The notes below the pieces were generated by a model. It saw only the letters and a list, made by a program, of their open reading frames with translations. It did not search any database and was not told the origin of the DNA. A DNA stretch of 22,998 nt from a virus. Numbering within the stretch: the stretch's first letter is position 1; each line of letters starts with the position of its first letter. Location of the stretch: positions 1 to 22,998 of IMG/VR virus record IMGVR_UViG_3300031586_000023; one strand, given 5' to 3'. The position numbers and the translations under genes were made by a program. This document shows positions 7,251-13,109 of the stretch, piece by piece.

Positions 7251-8030
7251 ATGAAGCTGACGACAGAACAAGTTAGGGAGCGGTTGCACAATAAATATTC
7301 CGGCAATGATGTTATCCTGCTTGACGAAGTGAGAAGTGCAACAGGTTTTGGTTATAATTGCACAACGGCGGATGCCTTATGTTTTCATCTATGGCCGAGC
7401 GGGGGTTTTGAAATACACGGCTTTGAGATAAAAGTTACTCGCAATGATCTGCTCAAAGAAATACAAAGACCTCGAAAGGCCGAAAACATCAGCCAGTTTT
7501 GCGATAGATGGTGGCTGGTTGTCGGTGATGCTTCTATTGTTAACTTAGTTGAGTTACCTCCACATTGGGGATTAATGATACCTTATGGGAACGGGTTGAG
7601 TATTAAGAAATCTTCTGTATTACGGAAACCTACACCGATGGACAGAGAATTTTTTATGTCTATTGCTCGTAGTATGTATCGTCAGAACCCAGAAGCCGAA
7701 GCGATGCAGCAACAATGGCAACGTGGCTATGATGAAGGTTACAAAGAAGGCACAGAAAAAGCCCTGAACGATATGGGTGAAGCCGGTGAAATAATTCAAG
7801 CTGTACGGGAATTCGAAAAGACATCTGGGCTGAAAATAACAAGTAAATGGACGGTCAAAAGTTTAGGTGAAGCTGTGAGGGCTTTGCAAGACAGAGAGAA
7901 GGTGGAGGACTTTATCACAATGCTGAACTGGCAGCGAAAGCAACATCAAGGTTGTGTAGATAGTCTCAAAGAAATGCTGGCTGCATTGAAAAAATTTCAA
8001 GATGAGGTGAAGGATGTGTCGGAAAGGTGA
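7251..8030 (+). CDS. PD-(D/E)XK nuclease-like protein (MmcB-like)
   Basis: A 259-residue protein. The first 125 residues match a restriction-endonuclease-like fold seen in phage and DNA-repair MmcB-type proteins: an early acidic residue in LLDEVRSATGFG (E26), D41 in TTADAL, then E59-I-K61 in HGFEIKVTRNDLLKE as the (D/E)XK motif, and the conserved CDRWWLVV strand and HWGLMIP. Together these would bind Mg2+ and cleave or process DNA. The C-terminal half (about 140-259) is charged and helical, probably coiled coil, and may mediate oligomerisation. GAGGTGAAGG precedes the ATG. The gene overlaps the next by 17 bases. Target and biological role are not shown by the sequence. Confidence 0.7.
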   Translation: MKLTTEQVRERLHNKYSGNDVILLDEVRSATGFGYNCTTADALCFHLWPSGGFEIHGFEIKVTRNDLLKEIQRPRKAENISQFCDRWWLVVGDASIVNLVELPPHWGLMIPYGNGLSIKKSSVLRKPTPMDREFFMSIARSMYRQNPEAEAMQQQWQRGYDEGYKEGTEKALNDMGEAGEIIQAVREFEKTSGLKITSKWTVKSLGEAVRALQDREKVEDFITMLNWQRKQHQGCVDSLKEMLAALKKFQDEVKDVSER

Positions 8031-8310
8031 ACAGGTTGTGTTGGAATTGCCGGCGGAGATTGATAGCGGCAAAGAAAACCGGACCATCGCCGCCGATAAG
8101 TGCTGCGTAAATATTTTGAAACACCTTTGGGCCAATGGAATCGATACGCGAGGACACTGCTGCGGTCATAGCGAATGTAATCCGAGCATTGTCGTTGCAG
8201 AAAATTACAACAAAGCCGGCCTTGGCCGGATACTTTTCTTAATCGAAGAGGCAGACCCACTTAAAAGAGAATGGGATTTAATGCAATGGCAATTAACGAA
8301 GGTGAATTAG
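8014..8310 (+). CDS. small phage protein with CCGH motif
   Basis: A 98-residue protein with the pattern DKCCVNILKHLWANGIDTRG followed by HCCGHSECNPSIVV. Small phage proteins with a buried helix, a 'GI.T..CCGH' motif and a short beta hairpin are common and probably bind a metal through the cysteines and histidine; their function is unknown. The ATG at 8014 lies inside the end of the nuclease gene (17-base overlap) and is preceded by GATGAGGTGAAGG, a good ribosome binding site, so the two genes are likely expressed together. Confidence 0.6.
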   Translation: MCRKGEQVVLELPAEIDSGKENRTIAADKCCVNILKHLWANGIDTRGHCCGHSECNPSIVVAENYNKAGLGRILFLIEEADPLKREWDLMQWQLTKVN

Positions 8311-8369
8311 AAAGGCAGGTGATGCGAATGAAATAGAAGCAATGTAAGAAACTGTGATAAGTTACGCGA

Positions 8370-8460
8370 TGTGGGGCGGGAGGTTCAGTAAAAAATGTTA
8401 ACAAGAAGGTAAAAAGGTGAAGTTTCGTCCCAAAATCCCAAATTGAAAAACCGCCCCACA
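8370..8460. other. long-range inverted repeat in the leader of the methyltransferase
   Basis: TGTGGGGCGG at 8370-8379 is exactly reverse-complemented by CCGCCCCACA at 8451-8460 with a 71-base A-rich spacer. The pair brackets most of the 207-base gap before the methyltransferase coding start. It may be an operator pair, a long hairpin in the transcript, or a small element boundary. No gene is visible inside it. Confidence 0.5.
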
Positions 8461-8482
8461 GGATTTTGAAAGAGATTATTGG

Positions 8483-8510
8483 CCACAGAGGACAGAGAGA
8501 GTATAGAGAA
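8483..8510 (+). repeat. 7-base-period array (NNACAGA-type)
   Basis: Four consecutive heptads: CCACAGA, GGACAGA, GAGAGTA, TAGAGAA, with a fifth weak heptad filling the space exactly to the GTG at 8518. It is one of at least ten intergenic arrays in this window with the same period but different unit sequence. Confidence 0.55.
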
Positions 8511-8515
8511 AATTA

Positions 8516-9547
8516 GTGTGGGTAATACCAAAGAATTTAGGTGTCTCAGCCTGTGTACGGGATACGCTGGAATCGAGCTGGGGCTTAAACGAGCTATCCC
8601 TGCTCTGCGAACGATCGCTTACGTGGAGATCGAAGCCTTCGCCTGCGCGAACCTGGTTGCGAAGATTGAAGCGAATCTCTTGGATGCAGCACCTGTCTGG
8701 ACGGATATTAAGACCTTCCCTGCACGATATTTTCGCAATCGGGTACACATCATCACTGCCGGTTATCCCTGCCAGCCGTTCAGTTGTGCGGGAAAACGAA
8801 AAGGAACGGACGACCCTCGATACCTTTGGCCGCATATTGAGCGAATCATCAAAACAATTAAGCCTATTTGGTTCTTCGGGGAAAATGTCATGGGACATAT
8901 TAAATACGGCTTCGCTGATGTTTATCGAAGCTTACGAAAAATGGGTTATTCGGTTGAGGCGGGATTATTTAGCGCGGCAGAGTGCGGTGCGCCCCATCTT
9001 AGACGCAGATTATTCTTTCTGGCCCACAATACAAATTGCAGATTCAAAACAATGTCGATGCAACAAGAGGGGCAATCCGCATCTGGGGACAGCAGTTCAA
9101 AACTGGCCGACACCGAAAATACCGACAGGCGGAGCAGAGAAAAGGCAGAGCAGAGCGAAACGAGGAAGCGGCGGAGAAGATTTGGCAGCGGCGATACAGA
9201 ATGCTATTGGCCTGCCGCATTTGGACAGCAACAATATGAGTGGGAAGAGCCCAGGGTTATGGATGACACCCGAGGCAAAAAACGAGCAAGGTTATCAAAT
9301 AGCCAGAGGCAAAAAATATCCAAGACTGGGAACACAGGCGCGATTTGCAACACCCACTTGCCCGGGGAAAAGAGGAACAGCGGGCGGACAAAAAAGAAAC
9401 TTGTTGAAAGATCTAAAATGCCGAACCCGCCAATTAAACCCCGATTGGGTAGAGCAACTAATGGGACTCCCTGTAGGATGGACAGATTGCAATTACTCGG
9501 TAACGGTGTCGTGCCGCAGCAGGCGGAAAAGGCGTTCAGGGAATTGA
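8516..9547 (+). other. second open frame overlapping the methyltransferase, protein-like from 9017 to 9487
   Basis: In the +1 frame relative to the methyltransferase the DNA is open for 343 codons. Its second half (9017-9487) is not random: it has WPT, WPTP, WMTP and FATP motifs at intervals, then LNPDWVEQLMGLPVGWTD, a pattern I know from C-termini of many phage cytosine methyltransferases. The same DNA gives LADT-type motifs in the main frame, since CTGGCCGACACC reads L-A-D-T or, shifted by one, W-P-T-P (9103-9115). No ribosome site specific to this frame is evident. Independent expression, programmed frameshifting or a record of past frame switching are all possible. Confidence 0.4.
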
Positions 9548-9564
9548 TGAGGCTGTTTGAATGA
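8518..9564 (+). CDS. C5 DNA cytosine methyltransferase
   Basis: A 348-residue enzyme that would transfer a methyl group from S-adenosylmethionine to carbon 5 of cytosine. Motif I LSLCTGYAGIELGL (10-23) binds the cofactor; motif IV GYPCQPFS holds catalytic C85; motif VI is GENV (121-124); motif VIII is APHLRRRLFFLA (158-169); motif X is LGNGVVPQQA near the end (327-336). The segment between VIII and X (170-325) is hydrophilic and arginine-rich with LADT at 196-199 and WPAAFG...YEWEEPR, as in phage enzymes of this type. No ATG is available; GTG 8518 is preferred since a heptamer array precedes it, while TTG 8479 would add 13 residues. Likely protects phage DNA from restriction. A second frame is open across the whole gene. 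Confidence 0.9.
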   Translation: MGNTKEFRCLSLCTGYAGIELGLKRAIPALRTIAYVEIEAFACANLVAKIEANLLDAAPVWTDIKTFPARYFRNRVHIITAGYPCQPFSCAGKRKGTDDPRYLWPHIERIIKTIKPIWFFGENVMGHIKYGFADVYRSLRKMGYSVEAGLFSAAECGAPHLRRRLFFLAHNTNCRFKTMSMQQEGQSASGDSSSKLADTENTDRRSREKAEQSETRKRRRRFGSGDTECYWPAAFGQQQYEWEEPRVMDDTRGKKRARLSNSQRQKISKTGNTGAICNTHLPGEKRNSGRTKKKLVERSKMPNPPIKPRLGRATNGTPCRMDRLQLLGNGVVPQQAEKAFRELMRLFE

Positions 9565-9570
9565 AAAGTA

Positions 9571-9617
9571 TTCGATATTCGATGTTCGATGTTCGATACT
9601 TGATGTTCGATATTCGA
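9571..9617 (+). repeat. TTCGATR heptamer array, locus 1
   Basis: Nearly seven consecutive heptads of TTCGATR with one degenerate copy (CTTGATG) begin seven bases after the methyltransferase stop. A 33-codon frame runs through it from an ATG at 9561, but its peptide is simply the translated repeat and I do not treat it as a gene. The same unit recurs at 20772-20810 and 22542-22583. Confidence 0.8.
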
Positions 9618-9620
9618 AAC

Positions 9621-9648
9621 AAAATGCGAAAATCAAAAATCAAAATGC
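9621..9648 (+). repeat. A-rich heptamer array
   Basis: Four heptads, two AAAATGC copies flanking GAAAATC and AAAAATC, directly follow the TTCGATR array and stop six bases before the ATG at 9655. Same period, different unit from its neighbour. Confidence 0.6.
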
Positions 9649-9654
9649 GAGACC

Positions 9655-10194
9655 ATGAGTGAATCGGGAATGAAAACTGATACCGTCATCCATTGTGAGC
9701 GGTGTGGAGCCCGTTGCAAAGTGGATGGGCCGCGAAACCCAGAGGCAAAGATGCTACGTCTGTCTAAAGGGCCCAAAGGTCTGTGCATAAACTGTGCCGT
9801 TCACGATTGGTTGAGAAATACTTATCCGGTTAATATGCTTCTAGCGGAATCCGGACCGAAGATACTGGCCTGTCCGCATATACAAAAGCAATTTACGGAA
9901 ATAATGCAAGTCGGGCTGGCTGAGGCGCAGCCAAATGAAATCAATTGGGACTTAATTATCGAAAATTGGGATTTGCCGTTCCCGCACAAGGTGAAGCCGA
10001 GCGCGATTAATCCATGTACGCAGCGGGTAATGGATGAGATAGCGGCTGGGAATCGCCCGGGCCTCGGTAGCGCGGCCCCGCCAAAGCCTGACCCGCTGGC
10101 TGGTAAGATGACGATTACGAGTTTTGAGGAATTGAACTTGCTGGAGCCGGGTTTGGGTGACGACTTAAAATCAGCACTTGAGGGCAACAGATGA
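9655..10194 (+). CDS. phage protein with N-terminal zinc ribbon
   Basis: A 179-residue protein. The N-terminal 50 residues hold C14, C17 (HCERCG), C21, C44 and C47 (LCINC), a treble-clef or zinc-ribbon-like arrangement of two CxxC knuckles. The rest is mixed, with a proline-rich stretch around 140-150 (SAAPPKPDP) and an acidic C-terminus. No Shine-Dalgarno sequence precedes ATG 9655, which directly follows a heptamer array; a second ATG five codons on has TCGGGA before it and could be the true start. The stop overlaps the next gene by four bases (ATGA). I recognise the general style of small zinc proteins in phage accessory regions, but not a function. Confidence 0.65.
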   Translation: MSESGMKTDTVIHCERCGARCKVDGPRNPEAKMLRLSKGPKGLCINCAVHDWLRNTYPVNMLLAESGPKILACPHIQKQFTEIMQVGLAEAQPNEINWDLIIENWDLPFPHKVKPSAINPCTQRVMDEIAAGNRPGLGSAAPPKPDPLAGKMTITSFEELNLLEPGLGDDLKSALEGNR

Positions 10195-10475
10195 GTGAAT
10201 GTAAGCGATGCGGTCAGTGCTGCCGGACATTGTGGGCTCAAATTACACGGCGGGACATCAGGCGAGAGCCGAAATTGCAGCAGTACGCAAACGAGGCAGA
10301 TCGGGACTGGTGGCTGCTGCCGACGCCGTGCCCGTTCCTGACTGAGGAAGGACTGTGCTCGATCTATAAAACACGGCCTACAGAATGCAGGGGCTTCGAG
10401 GCCGGTGTAGATGAGAGATGTTATATGAAGAAAGCAAGGGAAATGGGCGTGTTTAACCCTGTAACTATACGGTAG
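10191..10475 (+). CDS. YkgJ-type cysteine-cluster protein
   Basis: A 94-residue protein with C4, C7, C10 and C11 at the N-terminus (CKRCGQCC), then TPCPFLTEEGLCSIYKTRPTEC with C47, C56 and C66, and C77 near the end. This is the pattern of the YkgJ family of putative zinc- or iron-chelating proteins, whose biochemical role is not established. It is shorter than many chromosomal members and lacks extra domains. The ATG overlaps the stop of the preceding zinc-ribbon gene, so the two metal-binding proteins are translationally coupled. Confidence 0.8.
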   Translation: MSECKRCGQCCRTLWAQITRRDIRREPKLQQYANEADRDWWLLPTPCPFLTEEGLCSIYKTRPTECRGFEAGVDERCYMKKAREMGVFNPVTIR

Positions 10476-10553
10476 TTTCGATGCGGAATTGTCAATGGAC
10501 TTGGCCATCCCTTACGGGACTGTAAGATAAAAAATGAAGGAGATATTAATTGA

Positions 10554-10775
10554 ATGAAGGTTGTGCTGCAAGATAAAGATTCTGGCGGAACAAAGGTGCT
10601 GGTCAGTGATTCGAAATGCTGCCCATTCTGTACACTCGTTCCCGACGGCAGGATTCGCTGTCAGCTTACTTTAGCCGGACCAGGCCCGAACGACGGGACG
10701 TGCCCGTGCGATGATACGCTCCCGGATGATTGCCCGCTGCTGAAAGGGCCGGTTTTAGTGAAAAAAGTGAGGTGA
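10554..10775 (+). CDS. small cysteine-rich protein
   Basis: A 73-residue protein with seven cysteines: KCCPFC (22, 23, 26), C36, CPC (50, 52) and C60. It resembles a small zinc-binding module with a beta hairpin between the knuckles (DGRIRCQL). AAGGAG lies about 11 bases before the ATG, slightly far but usable. The stop lies three bases from the next start. This is the third consecutive cysteine-rich protein in the region. I do not recognise a named family. Confidence 0.6.
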   Translation: MKVVLQDKDSGGTKVLVSDSKCCPFCTLVPDGRIRCQLTLAGPGPNDGTCPCDDTLPDDCPLLKGPVLVKKVR

Positions 10776-10778
10776 AAA

Positions 10779-11006
10779 ATGAAAAAATTCCATGTACATG
10801 TTTACGAAATAGCTCGAAAAATGGAAGTAGATGTCGATGCAAAAACTGAAGTTGATGCGAAAACACACGCACTTCGATTAGCAAAAGAAAATGCATTAGC
10901 TACAGTAAAGAGTGATTGTAAATTTATATCATTATCGTTTGAAATGGACGAAAAAGGCAATGGCTCTACTACAGGCCCAACCGAAGATAAAACAGTTCAG
11001 GCTTAG
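10779..11006 (+). CDS. small protein, possibly DpnD/PcfM-like
   Basis: A 75-residue protein opening with a beta strand (KKFHVHVYEIARKMEVDVDA), a helix (DAKTHALRLAKENAL) and another strand (CKFISLSFEMD), ending in a hydrophilic tail. This strand-helix-strand layout with an alternating N-terminal strand resembles the small DpnD/PcfM-like phage and plasmid proteins, whose function is not firmly known. GTGAGGTGA precedes the ATG and the gene follows the cysteine-rich gene by three bases, so they share a transcript. The family link is tentative. Confidence 0.55.
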   Translation: MKKFHVHVYEIARKMEVDVDAKTEVDAKTHALRLAKENALATVKSDCKFISLSFEMDEKGNGSTTGPTEDKTVQA

Positions 11007-11066
11007 TGAGCTGAAACTAGCGGAGTATAACAGATGATGAATCAAAAACAGAAAGGAGTGAAAAAA

Positions 11067-11567
11067 ATGGTTTACAAATGGAAATTTCAGCCGAAAGGCA
11101 ATGTAAGCGCCCAAGTGGCGGGTGAGTGCATCGAGCAGATCGCCAAAAAGAACAGAGGGGCGATAACAGCGAAAGCAATTGTTAAAGAGGCGAAAGCCCA
11201 AAGATCGCCCCTGCACAATCTCTTCGAATGGGACGATACGGTGGCAGCAAAGAATTACCGCGAAGAACAGGCCCGACAAATCCTCGTCCAACTCGTAATC
11301 GTTCAAAAAGGCAAAAAGGATAAAGAACTATTGCGAGTAAGAGCATTTGTTTCGGTGGAAGAAAAGAGAGACATTCATTACACGCCGTTCGAAAGGGCAA
11401 TGTCGAAACCACATTTGAGACAACAACTTCTCCAGCAGGCCTTGTCAGAAATAAATACCTGGCGGGAAAAATATAGAGAATTAGAAGAGCTTTCTGGAAT
11501 TTTTGATGCGATTGCAAAGGTGACGACCAAACAGAAAAAGAGAATATTACGCCGAAAGGCCGGTTAA
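11067..11567 (+). CDS. conserved phage protein of unknown function
   Basis: A 166-residue protein. I chose ATG 11067 because AAAGGAG precedes it by eight bases; an ATG at 11034 would add 11 residues that mostly encode that ribosome site. The sequence features (AQVAGECIEQIA near the start, SPLHNLFEWDDTVAAKNYREEQARQIL in the middle, HLRQQLLQQAL and FDAI at the end) match a widespread phage family I remember from accessory and replication regions of siphoviruses, without known biochemistry. The central LHNLFEWDD segment is the family hallmark. The C-terminus is helical and ends in a basic tail. A large pentamer repeat array follows immediately. Confidence 0.7.
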   Translation: MVYKWKFQPKGNVSAQVAGECIEQIAKKNRGAITAKAIVKEAKAQRSPLHNLFEWDDTVAAKNYREEQARQILVQLVIVQKGKKDKELLRVRAFVSVEEKRDIHYTPFERAMSKPHLRQQLLQQALSEINTWREKYRELEELSGIFDAIAKVTTKQKKRILRRKAG

Positions 11568-11575
11568 AAAAAATG

Positions 11576-11870
11576 ATACGGCGGGGTATGGTGCGGCGCA
11601 GTATGGTGAGTTGGGATATGGTCGGGCAAGGCAGGTAAGGTTTGGCCGGGCAGGTTTCGGTAAGGTTGGACGAGGTTGGATAGCATGGTTCGGCTTGGCA
11701 GGTAAACTTTGGTGGGGCTGGGTGTGTTGAGGCCCGGCATGATATGTTGTGGTGAGGCAGGTGAAGTCAGGCGCGGCGGGGCAGGATGCGGCGGGGCAGG
11801 ATGCGGCGTGGCGGAGCACGGTTTGGTGCGGTACGGTATGGCCCGGCGCGGCAGGCAAAATAAGGCTTGG
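11576..11870 (+). repeat. degenerate GGYNN pentamer array, about 58 units
   Basis: The whole 342-base gap between two phage genes is dominated by a strict 5-base period in which GG or GGT/GGC recurs every five bases while the remaining positions vary. The phase holds over long runs (for example 11701-11760 and 11821-11855) with one slip near 11685. A perfect 15-base tandem duplication (GCGGCGGGGCAGGAT) occurs at 11773-11802. The + strand is strongly G-rich. No gene is credible here: the open minus-strand frame only translates the repeat. Confidence 0.85.
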
Positions 11871-11909
11871 ATTGAATATTAAACCCGAATAAGAGAAAGG
11901 ATAAAAAAA

Positions 11910-12494
11910 ATGACTAAGATGAAAAAGGTAGAGCAGATAATTGAACTGCCAAGGATAGATGTCAAGTTAATGACTTTGAGGCTCGAAGGCGATTCACCTT
12001 TAATTTGTCATGCTTGGAGCGATAAGGCAAAACGAGTGATGTTGGACAAACAAATGAAAAAGGCAAGGCAGATGAAAAAGGCAAAGGACCCGAAGCAGGA
12101 TTTTAAGAATTCACTCTATCCGCACCACGACGGGGGCTATGGATTCCCGGCAGTTGCGTTCAAGGCGGCGGCGGTAAATAGTTGCACATTTTTAGATGGC
12201 GTTACAAAGGTGCTGGCTCGTGGGGCATTTCATGTTGTCGGAGAGCTTGTCAAGATAGAAGGATCCAGGCCCACACCGCGGGAGGACATGGTACGGATAG
12301 CGATGGGGACGGCCGATATTCGGTATCGCGGTGAATTTCGAAAGTGGTCGGTCAGGCTGCAAATACGATATAACGCCAGTGTTATCTCTCCCGAACAGAT
12401 TACCAATTTATTCAATACGGCCGGATTTGCAATAGGCGTGGGCGAATGGAGGCCGCAAAAAGGCGGCTCTTTCGGGATGTTCCATGTAGCATAG
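11910..12494 (+). CDS. conserved phage protein of unknown function
   Basis: A 194-residue protein. Characteristic segments are SPLICHAWSDKAKRVMLDKQMKKA (split over residues 30-55), a basic KAKDPKQDF helix, YGFPAVAFKAAAVNSC, and the C-terminal GFAIGVGEWRPQKGGSFGMF. I recognise this as a protein found in many tailed phages, often near recombination and packaging genes, with no experimentally known role as far as I know. The mixed alpha/beta pattern with a conserved glycine-rich end suggests an RNA- or DNA-binding beta fold, which is speculative. AGAAAGGATAAAAAAA precedes the ATG. It follows the pentamer array and precedes the small terminase. Confidence 0.75.
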   Translation: MTKMKKVEQIIELPRIDVKLMTLRLEGDSPLICHAWSDKAKRVMLDKQMKKARQMKKAKDPKQDFKNSLYPHHDGGYGFPAVAFKAAAVNSCTFLDGVTKVLARGAFHVVGELVKIEGSRPTPREDMVRIAMGTADIRYRGEFRKWSVRLQIRYNASVISPEQITNLFNTAGFAIGVGEWRPQKGGSFGMFHVA

Positions 12495-12531
12495 TTAATA
12501 TTCACTAACGACTAACAAGGCATGGACGCCT

Positions 12532-13071
12532 ATGTCTAAGATAACAGAAGTCAGAAGTCAGAAGTCAGAAGTAAAGAAAATCCACAAGCGCAAGCGAAGT
12601 GGGGGTAAAAGCGCTGCCGAGATTGCCGAAGCTGAAATCATCGAGACTCAGGCAGAAGCGGCAAAGTTTATCGGCAAGAGTACGAGGACGGTCCGCAGGT
12701 GGGAACGCGAGGGGATGTTGGTAGCGACCCAAAACGGCCGTAAGGTCTATATCCGCAGCCAGCTCAAACTGTTCTCCGAGCACGAAGGCAAACAGCCGAC
12801 CAAGGCAAGAAGCCGGCGAGATGAGGGTGAAGCGGACTTCAAAGAAATCAGGGCAAAACTGGCGAAATTAGAACTTGAAAAAGAGCTGGGACAGCTCGTC
12901 AATCGCGAGGAGTTCGAAAAAAAGAATATCAAAAAAATTCTCGCCATCAAAAGTGGAATATTCCTGCTGGTCCGCACAATAGTTTCGGCATTACCTGCAG
13001 AGCATAGGCTGCATATAAAAAAATTAGCTGAAAAAGAGGCAAGAACTTTAATCGAGGGTTTTAGTCGGTAA
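12532..13071 (+). CDS. terminase small subunit, Nu1-like
   Basis: A 179-residue protein. Residues about 38-82 form a MerR-like winged helix (TQAEAAKFIGKSTRTVRRWEREG, then a short wing RKVYIRS), as in lambda Nu1, which recognises the packaging site on phage DNA. A coiled-coil region follows (FKEIRAKLAKLELEKELGQLVNREEFEK, 103-130) and a helical C-terminus that would bind the large subunit. The large terminase gene starts 29 bases downstream, supporting the call. The first residues after MSKI are encoded by a TCAGAAG heptamer array, giving a repetitive SEVRSQKSEV-like N-terminus that is probably not functional. No good ribosome site precedes ATG 12532. Confidence 0.8.
   Translation: MSKITEVRSQKSEVKKIHKRKRSGGKSAAEIAEAEIIETQAEAAKFIGKSTRTVRRWEREGMLVATQNGRKVYIRSQLKLFSEHEGKQPTKARSRRDEGEADFKEIRAKLAKLELEKELGQLVNREEFEKKNIKKILAIKSGIFLLVRTIVSALPAEHRLHIKKLAEKEARTLIEGFSR
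12544..12571 (+). repeat. TCAGAAG heptamer array inside the TerS N-terminus
   Basis: Four consecutive heptads, WCAGAAG, start 12 bases after the TerS ATG, so this array is translated. Same period as the other intergenic arrays, with its own unit. Confidence 0.75.
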
Positions 13072-13074
13072 ATA

Positions 13075-13109
13075 GATGGACGTTGGATGACGGACGATAA
13101 ATGACGAAG
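13075..13109 (+). repeat. GAYGGAY heptamer array across the TerL start
   Basis: Five heptads (GATGGAC, GTTGGAT, GACGGAC, GATAAAT, GACGAAG) fill the gap between TerS and TerL and run through the TerL start codon at 13101. No Shine-Dalgarno sequence is present. Confidence 0.6.

Noticed and set aside
9561-9662. 33-codon + frame starting at the methyltransferase stop (ATGA overlap)
   Set aside because: Its peptide is just the TTCGATR and A-rich heptamers translated with a 7-residue period; there is no independent evidence for a gene.
9822-10508. Minus-strand open frame of 228 codons opposite the zinc-ribbon and YkgJ-type genes
   Set aside because: The + strand proteins have intact cysteine motifs and coupled starts; the antisense frame has no recognisable domain.
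11547-11858. Minus-strand open frame of 103 codons, proline- and histidine-rich
   Set aside because: It is only the translation of the GGYNN pentamer array on the opposite strand; composition is explained by the repeat.
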